64,000 bases of DNA, from NCBI GenBank assembly GCA_963840095.1, contig CAWIXN010000005.1:434001-498000 (forward strand). The letters run 5' to 3'. How positions within the stretch are numbered: the stretch's first letter is position 1; every line of letters begins with the position of its first letter. This DNA is from DATBGO01 sp963840095 (GTDB taxonomy: Bacteria > Actinomycetota > Actinomycetes > Streptosporangiales > Streptosporangiaceae). Shown here piece after piece: positions 58,662 through 64,000 of this stretch. The position numbers were made by a program, and so were the translations under genes. A model generated the notes under the pieces. It made no database searches and was not told where the DNA came from. It saw nothing but the letters and a program-made list of their open reading frames with translations.

Positions 58662-60422
58662 CTAGCCTGCCCCGGCGGGCCGTCCGGGCCGTCCGGGCCG
58701 CTCGAGCGCGGACTCGCACGCCGACCGCAGCCTGGCGCGCAGCGCGGCACCGGCTGCCCGGTCGGAGCGCATCTCGGCCACGCGCAGTCCCCGGCCCCGT
58801 AGCGCCGCGGAAAGGTCCGCCGGCCGCTCCAGCCTCGTGTATTCCATCCCGGCCGCCTGCGCGATGTGCCGGAGATCCGTCCCGTGCGGGGTGCCGAACA
58901 GGCGCTCAAACTGAGCCGGGAAGGCCGCCTGCTCCAGCGTCGAGAAGATCCCGCCGCCGTCGTTGCCGATCACCAGCAGGCACAGATCGGGCCGCGGCTC
59001 TTCGGGGCCCAGCATCAGGCCGGCGCAGTCGTGCAGGAACGCCAGGTCTCCGAGAAACGCGACCGCGGGGCCGCCGCCGGCGGCCTGGTGAGCGAGAGCC
59101 GCGCCGATCGCCGATGAGACCAGGCCGTCGATGCCGCTGGCCCCGCGGCTGGCCAGGATCCGCAGGCCGGCCCGCGGTGCCAGATGCTGGTCCAGGTCAC
59201 GAACGGGCATGCTGGAGGCCGCCCACAGCAGGGCACCGTCAGGCAGCGCCGCGGCGAGATCGCGGGCCAGCCCGGGCTCACTGAGGCCGGGGCCGGCGTC
59301 CAGGATCGCGTCAGCGGCCTGCCGGGCCGCTGCGTCGGCCCGCTGCCACGATGCAAGCCAGGCGCGGGGCGGCCCGAGATCCGGCGGGCCTCCGGCCAGC
59401 GCGACCGCCTGCGCCACGTCGGTGGCGGTCCTGGCCGGATCGGACCAGCGGCCTGGCCCCTGGGCGAGCACGATGTGCCGGCCCGGAGGCGGCCCGGATG
59501 CGCCTCGCAGGAGCGCGAGCTGGCCCCGGGACAGGCCCGGCCGCCCAGCCGACACGATGAGATCCGGCCGGTGCGCCGCCAGGAAGCCAGCCGCGCCGAG
59601 CAGGTAACCGTATGCCGACAGCGCGTTCGGGCCGCGCCGGGCGTTCGATGACGGCTCGGCCAGCACGGGCCAGCCCGCTGCCTGCGCCAAATCGAGCAGC
59701 GGGGCCGCGTCGTAGTCGCCATCGCCGCAGACCAGCACCCCGCGCTCGGTCCAGGGCACGTCGAGGGCGGCCGCGGCGGGCGGCTGGCCGCCGAAGCCGG
59801 TCCACGGCCGCCCGCCCGGGCGGCCGTCCAGCGGCTCGGGCCAGCCCGAACCCCCGGCCTGCTCCCCCGTCTCAGGCAACAGCGGCTCCCTGAGCGGCAC
59901 GTTGACATGCACGGGGCCAGGCAGCCCGCCGGCCGCGCCCGACGCCTGCGCGAAAGCCCGGCAGGCCAGCGACCGCCAGTAGCCGGCCATCCCCGGCCCG
60001 GCCTCAGGCACCCCGGCCTCGCAGAACCACCGCACCGCGCTCCCGTACAGCTTCAGCTGGTCGATCGTCTGGTTGGCGCCGGTGCCGCGCAGCTCGGGCG
60101 GACGGTCGGCGGTCAGCACGAGCAGCGGCACCCCGGACTCGTCGGCCTCGATGACCGCGGCGTGGAAGTGCGCGGCGGCCGTGCCTGACGTGCACACCAG
60201 CGCGACCGGTCGGCGGCTGGCCTTGGCCAGCCCGAGCGCGAGGAACCCGGCGCTGCGCTCGTCGATGCGCACGTGCAGCCGCAGCCCGCCGGCCCGGCAG
60301 CGGTCGAACAGCGCCATCACCAGCGGCGCGCTCCGCGAGCCAGGGGCCAGCACCGCCTCGCGCAGGCCGCACCTGACCAGCTCGTCGGCGATGACGGTGC
60401 CGAACGCGGTAGCCGGGTTCAC
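58662..60422 (-). CDS. menD: SEPHCHC synthase (MenD)
   Basis: A thiamine-diphosphate enzyme condensing isochorismate with 2-oxoglutarate-derived succinic semialdehyde. 586 aa from GTG 60422, which overlaps the menC stop. The N-domain is VLAPGSRSAPLVMALFDRCR with LHVRIDERSAGFLALGLAKA. The catalytic Glu is in HVRIDERS. The TPP domain carries FLGDLAFLHDCAGLML and VIGNDGGGIFSTLEQAAF. Length and motifs are normal. It is the third gene of the minus-strand menB-menC-menD operon. Confidence 0.95.
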   Translation of the reverse strand: MNPATAFGTVIADELVRCGLREAVLAPGSRSAPLVMALFDRCRAGGLRLHVRIDERSAGFLALGLAKASRRPVALVCTSGTAAAHFHAAVIEADESGVPLLVLTADRPPELRGTGANQTIDQLKLYGSAVRWFCEAGVPEAGPGMAGYWRSLACRAFAQASGAAGGLPGPVHVNVPLREPLLPETGEQAGGSGWPEPLDGRPGGRPWTGFGGQPPAAAALDVPWTERGVLVCGDGDYDAAPLLDLAQAAGWPVLAEPSSNARRGPNALSAYGYLLGAAGFLAAHRPDLIVSAGRPGLSRGQLALLRGASGPPPGRHIVLAQGPGRWSDPARTATDVAQAVALAGGPPDLGPPRAWLASWQRADAAARQAADAILDAGPGLSEPGLARDLAAALPDGALLWAASSMPVRDLDQHLAPRAGLRILASRGASGIDGLVSSAIGAALAHQAAGGGPAVAFLGDLAFLHDCAGLMLGPEEPRPDLCLLVIGNDGGGIFSTLEQAAFPAQFERLFGTPHGTDLRHIAQAAGMEYTRLERPADLSAALRGRGLRVAEMRSDRAAGAALRARLRSACESALERPGRPGRPAGAG

Positions 60423-61432
60423 CGCCGGACCGGCGGCCCGGCGCCGAGGAACCGCGCCGCGGCCAGCATCCGGGCCACCCACGGCGCGGGGTCTGCTGCC
60501 CAGGCCGACATCCGCTGCGGATCCGCGGGCGCCGCCCGGACCGGCAGCGCCCCGTCGCGGGCGGCCAGCGGCGCGGCCGTCACGTCGCCGGTCAGCAGGC
60601 TCATCGTGGCCAGCCCGCAGTCGTAGGGCAGCTCGGGCAGGGCGGCCGCCAGCGCCACGCCCGCCGCGAGCCCGACCGAGGACTCCACGGCGCTGGAGAC
60701 GACCACCGGCAGGCCGCAGCCGCTCGCGATGCGCAGCGCCGATCGCACCCCGCCGAGCGGTGCCGCCTTGAGCACCACGATGTCGGCCGCCCCGGCCGCC
60801 CGCACGGCGAGCGGGTCCGCCGCCTTGCGGATCGACTCGTCGGCGGCCAGCGGCACGTCCACCAGGCGGCGCAGCTCGGCCAGCTCGGCCAGGGTGGCGC
60901 ACGGCTGCTCGGCGTATTCCAGGCCGAACGGGGCCAGCGCGCGCAGCATCCTCGCCGCGTGCGGCACGCCCCAGCCGCCGTTGGCGTCGACCCGGATCCG
61001 CCCGAGCGCCCCCAGCGCGTCCCGCACCGCCTCGACCCTGGCGATGTCCTCGGCGTCGTCCTGGCCGGGCTCGGCGACCTTCACCTTCGCCGTCCGGCAG
61101 CCCGAGGCGGCGACGATCTCGCGCGCGCGCTGCGGGCCCACCGCGGGCACGGTGACGTTGACCCTGACCCGGTCGCGGGCCGGCGCGGGCCAGCCGCTGA
61201 CGGCCGCCTCCAGCGCGCAGGCCAGCCAGGGCGCGCATTCGCGCGGGCCGTACTCGGTGAACGGCGAGAACTCGCCCCAGCCGGCCGGACCGCGGAGCAG
61301 GGCTCCCTCGCGGACGGTGATGCCGCGGAAGCGCTCCCGCATCGGGATGGCGTAGGCCCGGACCGTCGGCAGCAAGCCGGCCAGCTGCTCACGCAGCTCC
61401 GCCGCGCCCTGCTGGCCGCTGTCCCCGGTCAC
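60419..61432 (-). CDS. menC: o-Succinylbenzoate synthase
   Basis: An enolase-superfamily dehydratase, 337 aa. The KxK acid/base pair is in RTAKVKVAEPG. Metal ligands are Asp in RIRVDANGGW, Glu in EYAEQPC and Asp in LAADESIRK. The second base Lys is in VVLKAAPLGG. GTG start at 61432, 15 bp after menB, and it overlaps menD by 4 bp. It produces o-succinylbenzoate for MenE. Confidence 0.95.
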   Translation of the reverse strand: MTGDSGQQGAAELREQLAGLLPTVRAYAIPMRERFRGITVREGALLRGPAGWGEFSPFTEYGPRECAPWLACALEAAVSGWPAPARDRVRVNVTVPAVGPQRAREIVAASGCRTAKVKVAEPGQDDAEDIARVEAVRDALGALGRIRVDANGGWGVPHAARMLRALAPFGLEYAEQPCATLAELAELRRLVDVPLAADESIRKAADPLAVRAAGAADIVVLKAAPLGGVRSALRIASGCGLPVVVSSAVESSVGLAAGVALAAALPELPYDCGLATMSLLTGDVTAAPLAARDGALPVRAAPADPQRMSAWAADPAPWVARMLAAARFLGAGPPVRR

Positions 61433-61447
61433 GGCGCGGCCGCCTGG

Positions 61448-62278
61448 TCACGGCCGGCGCGGGAACCTCGCGAAGTCCGGCGGGCGCTTGGCGACGTAAG
61501 CGTCACGGCCCTCCTGCGCCTCCTCGCTCATGTAGTACAGCAGCGTGGCGTCCCCGGCGAACTGCTGCATCCCGGCGGCCCCGTCAGTGACGGCGTTCAG
61601 CGCGCCCTTGAGCATCCGGAGCGCGAGCGGCGACTTCGCCAGCAGCTCCCGCGACCAGGCGACCGTCTCCTCTTCAAGCCGCGCGAGCGGTACCACGGCG
61701 TTGACCAGGCCCATCTCCAGCGCGTCCGCCGCGCTGTACTGCCGGCACAGGTACCAGATCTCGCGCGCCTTCTTCATGCCCACGGTGGAGGCGAGCAGCC
61801 AGGACCCGTAGCCGGCATCAAACGAGCCGACCTTCGGGCCGGTCTGGCCGAACACCGCGTTGTCCGCGGCGATGGTCAGGTCACAGCACACATGCAGCAC
61901 GTGGCCGCCGCCGATCGCGTACCCCGCCACCATGGCGATCACCGGCTTGGGGGTACGGCGGATCTGCACCTGCAGGTCCAGCACGTTGAGCCGGCCCACG
62001 CCGCGGGAGTCAACATAGCCGTCGTCCCCGCGGACCCGCTGGTCACCACCGGAGCAGAAGGCCTTGTCGCCGGCGCCGGTGAGGATGATCACGCCGATCG
62101 ACGGGTCGTCACGCGCCGCGGTGAAGGCGTTCGACAGCTCGAACAAGGTGGCGGGCCTGAAGGCGTTCCGCACCTCGGGCCGGTTGATGGTGATCTTGGC
62201 GATGCCGTCGGCCGTCTCGTAGACGATATCGGTGTACTCGCCTCCGGTGGCTGGCCCCGATGGCTGCCAGTCGATCAC
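61448..62278 (-). CDS. menB: 1,4-Dihydroxy-2-naphthoyl-CoA synthase
   Basis: A crotonase-fold enzyme, 276 aa. KITINRPEVRNAFRPATLFE, AFCSGGDQRVRGDDGYVDS, VAGYAIGGGHVLHVCCDLTI and QTGPKVGSFDAGYGSWLLAS are diagnostic MenB segments. It cyclises o-succinylbenzoyl-CoA. GTG 62278 with AGGAGGA six bases upstream decides the start. It is divergent from menE across a 49-bp gap. Confidence 0.96.
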   Translation of the reverse strand: MIDWQPSGPATGGEYTDIVYETADGIAKITINRPEVRNAFRPATLFELSNAFTAARDDPSIGVIILTGAGDKAFCSGGDQRVRGDDGYVDSRGVGRLNVLDLQVQIRRTPKPVIAMVAGYAIGGGHVLHVCCDLTIAADNAVFGQTGPKVGSFDAGYGSWLLASTVGMKKAREIWYLCRQYSAADALEMGLVNAVVPLARLEEETVAWSRELLAKSPLALRMLKGALNAVTDGAAGMQQFAGDATLLYYMSEEAQEGRDAYVAKRPPDFARFPRRP

Positions 62279-62314
62279 GTCGCATCCTCCTGCCGACCGC
62301 CTCATCTGCCCGAT

Positions 62315-62320
62315 TAACCT
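62315..62320 (+). promoter_or_regulatory. Candidate -10 box for leaderless menE
   Basis: TAACCT lies exactly 7 nt before the menE GTG (62328) in a 49-bp divergent gap with no Shine-Dalgarno on the menE side. The same geometry occurs before menF. Confidence 0.5.
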
Positions 62321-62327
62321 TACGACC

Positions 62328-63521
62328 GTGACTTCCCGGCCCTTGCACGCGGTCCTGCTCCCGCCCGGCGGCTCAGGCCGCATGCTTATGGACCGGCTGG
62401 CTGCCGCCCTGGACGGCACCGGGCCCGCGATCCTGCCGCTGGACGGCGGCCAGCCTCGGGCCAGCCTGGCCGCGCTGCTCGAGGCGTTTGCCCCGGACGC
62501 CGTGGAAACCGCAGATCCGAAGCGGGATTATTCCGGCTGGCGCCCGGACCAGGCCGGCCCCGGCGTCGGGCCGGACATCGCCGTCGTCGTCGCCACCTCG
62601 GGCTCCACCGGCCAGCCGAAGGGAACGCAGCTCTCCGCCACCGCGCTGCTGGCCTCGGCGCGGGCCTCGCTGGCCCGGATCGGGGCGGTCGGCGGCGAGC
62701 GGTGGCTCGCCTGCCTGCCCGCCTTCCACGTGGCCGGCCTCCAGGTGCTCGTCCGCTCGCTGCTGGGCGGCACCGAGCCGGTCGACTGCGACCGGCTCAG
62801 CCCGGAGGTTCTCGCGGGCAGTGGGTGCCAGTACGCCTCGGTGGTCCCGACCCAGCTGCGCCGCCTGACAGAGGCCGGCGCCGACCTTTCGGCGCTGCGG
62901 GCGATCCTGCTCGGCGGCGCGGCGGCGCTGCCCGGCCTGGTGGCGGCCGCCACCGCGGCGGGCGGCCGGGTGATCACCACCTACGGGATGAGCGAGACGT
63001 GCGGCGGCTGCGTTTACGATGGCGTCCCGCTGGAGCAGGTCCGGCTGGGCATCGGGGCCGACGGGCGGATCCGGATCGTCGGCCCGGTACTGTTCTCCGG
63101 CTACCGGCTGCGGCCTGACCTGACCGCCCAGGCGACCGACGGTCCCTGGTTCGTTACCTCTGACCTGGGCTCGATCAGCCAGGATGGCCTGCTGACCGTC
63201 CGCGGCCGGGCCGATGACGTGATCAACACCGGCGGTGAGAAAGTGATCGCGGCCGAGGTTGCGGCCGCGCTCGGGACGCTCCCCGGGGTCCGGGAAGCCG
63301 CCGTTGTGGGCCTGCCGGACCCGGACTGGGGCGAGCAGGTCACCGCCTTCGTGGTTCCGGCCGACCCGGCTGCGCCGCCCGACCTGCCGACGATCCGCGC
63401 GCACGTGCGGCACATCCTGGGAGAGCCTGCGGCGCCGCGCGCCTTGCGGGTGGTCGCCCGGATCCCGCTGCTGCCCTCGGGCAAGCCGAACCGGGAGGCG
63501 CTGCGTATCCTGGATTCCTGA
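62328..63521 (+). CDS. menE: o-Succinylbenzoate--CoA ligase
   Basis: An AMP-forming ligase, 397 aa, activating o-succinylbenzoate for MenB. The P-loop is VVVATSGSTGQPKGTQLS, then LPAFHVAGLQVLVRSLLGG, TTYGMSETCGGCVYDG, VTSDLGSISQDGLLTVRGRA with DDVINTGGEKV, and the C-terminal LLPSGKPNREALRIL with the catalytic Lys. It is shorter than typical acyl-CoA ligases, as is normal for actinobacterial MenE. GTG 62328 is probably a leaderless start. Confidence 0.94.
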   Translation: MTSRPLHAVLLPPGGSGRMLMDRLAAALDGTGPAILPLDGGQPRASLAALLEAFAPDAVETADPKRDYSGWRPDQAGPGVGPDIAVVVATSGSTGQPKGTQLSATALLASARASLARIGAVGGERWLACLPAFHVAGLQVLVRSLLGGTEPVDCDRLSPEVLAGSGCQYASVVPTQLRRLTEAGADLSALRAILLGGAAALPGLVAAATAAGGRVITTYGMSETCGGCVYDGVPLEQVRLGIGADGRIRIVGPVLFSGYRLRPDLTAQATDGPWFVTSDLGSISQDGLLTVRGRADDVINTGGEKVIAAEVAAALGTLPGVREAAVVGLPDPDWGEQVTAFVVPADPAAPPDLPTIRAHVRHILGEPAAPRALRVVARIPLLPSGKPNREALRILDS

Positions 63522-63694
63522 GCTGGCCACGGGCACACGGCAGCGCCACGGGAACAATTAGCCGCCCTGAGCGTTACAAGATAATGCCCGCGCTGCACAA
63601 TACCAAGGGCTGCGGGCCCCCGGCCACTGACAGCGCAGCCGAGTGCGCTGTCCAGAGCGCACGCCTGACCTGCGCCCACGAAGGGAGGTGTCTC

Positions 63695-64000
63695 ATGCCG
63701 AGGACGGCGACAGCCATGTCGCAGAGACACCAGGACGAGCCCACCATGACCAGCGTGGACGAGCTGATCCAGCGTGGCCGCGGCCAGGGTCAGCTATCCC
63801 TGCCCGAACTGCGCGCCGCCTTCGAGGACGCCCGCATCCCGCCAGCGGAGGCCCGGTCCATCCTGCGCGAGCTCGCCGAGGCTGGAGTGCAGCTTGGCAA
63901 CGAGCTGCCGGACGCTGCCCAGCCGGGCGGCACCGGGCCGGCCTCACCAGGGGCCGCCGCCGTCGCCGATGTGATCGAGCTTGATGGCCTCGACGCGGCC
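63695..64000 (+). CDS. Primary-type sigma factor, N-terminus (runs off right edge)
   Basis: ATG 63695 with AAGGGAGG upstream opens a frame that stays open to the window end (102 codons). Residues ~18-65 read TMTSVDELIQRGRGQGQLSL, then PELRAAFEDARIPPAEARSI and LRELAEAGVQL. This is sigma region 1.1 of RpoD/HrdB-type factors, which mimics DNA in the polymerase channel. An acidic linker begins after it. Regions 2-4 lie outside, so the class (SigA or HrdB paralogue) cannot be fixed. Confidence 0.75.
   Translation, partial: MPRTATAMSQRHQDEPTMTSVDELIQRGRGQGQLSLPELRAAFEDARIPPAEARSILRELAEAGVQLGNELPDAAQPGGTGPASPGAAAVADVIELDGLDAA

Overview
This 64-kb window is high-GC actinobacterial chromosome. The evidence is RbpA, a polyprenol-phosphate mannose synthase, an F420/PPOX-type enzyme, DUF3817 and DUF3040 proteins, a complete menF/D/C/B/E set, many GTG and TTG starts, and the start of a primary-type sigma factor at the right edge. 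An aerobic or facultative soil actinomycete, perhaps Streptosporangiales-like, fits; that placement is inference. I saw no rRNA, tRNA, CRISPR array or intact transposase.

Layout. 0-2 kb: partial GntR regulator, VOC protein, lgt. 2-7.9 kb: lysine catabolism, with kamA divergent from kdd-kamD-kamE-kal, whose genes overlap end to end; kce, the cleavage enzyme needed between kdd and kal, is absent. 7.9-9.4 kb: TetR and methyltransferase sharing a palindromic operator. 9.6-20 kb: core genes (acs, ppm1, rbpA, GDPD, TrmH, RsmC-like methyltransferase, a zinc adenylate-kinase-like protein, glycerate kinase, a PRPP synthetase paralogue). 20.1-22.6 kb: a repeat and palindrome patch, then a DNA alkylation repair pair (ogt, ada-alkA fusion). 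22.7-25.1 kb: a gene graveyard with an MdlB-type ABC exporter, a frameshifted ABC-2 ATPase, a truncated permease and a YciI fragment. 25.4-31.4 kb: fused molybdenum hydroxylase, MazEF-like pair, short-chain dehydrogenase relic, MFS pump with divergent TetR.

31.7-37.3 kb is the least ordinary part. A bulb-type lectin, a 900-residue XRE/NB-ARC/TPR STAND protein and an SQR/NDH-2-like flavoprotein lie together. The lectin and the flavoprotein are each preceded, in the same orientation, by an almost identical 36-bp element (35 of 36 bases) made of two CTGTGGG heptamers one helical turn apart. This looks like a small regulon controlled by, or signalling through, the STAND protein.

37.4-47 kb: serine hydrolase, a membrane glycosyltransferase-like protein, glmS, PPOX protein, PaaI thioesterase, relics of a proline iminopeptidase and an S53 peptidase, a small secreted protein and an FmdB zinc ribbon. 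47.3-52.7 kb: a CYTH-CHAD protein overlapping a ParA ATPase (a candidate polyphosphate-granule positioning pair), then a DrrAB-type exporter with TetR and a GTAC-rich operator. 52.8-57.2 kb: epoxide-hydrolase-like protein, DUF3040, radical SAM protein, cysteine dioxygenase plus rhodanese. 57.3-63.5 kb: menaquinone genes, with menF and menE on the plus strand and menB-menC-menD as a minus-strand operon.

Many monocistronic genes lack a Shine-Dalgarno sequence and instead show a TANNNT -10 box 6-8 nt before the start codon, which predicts widespread leaderless transcripts.
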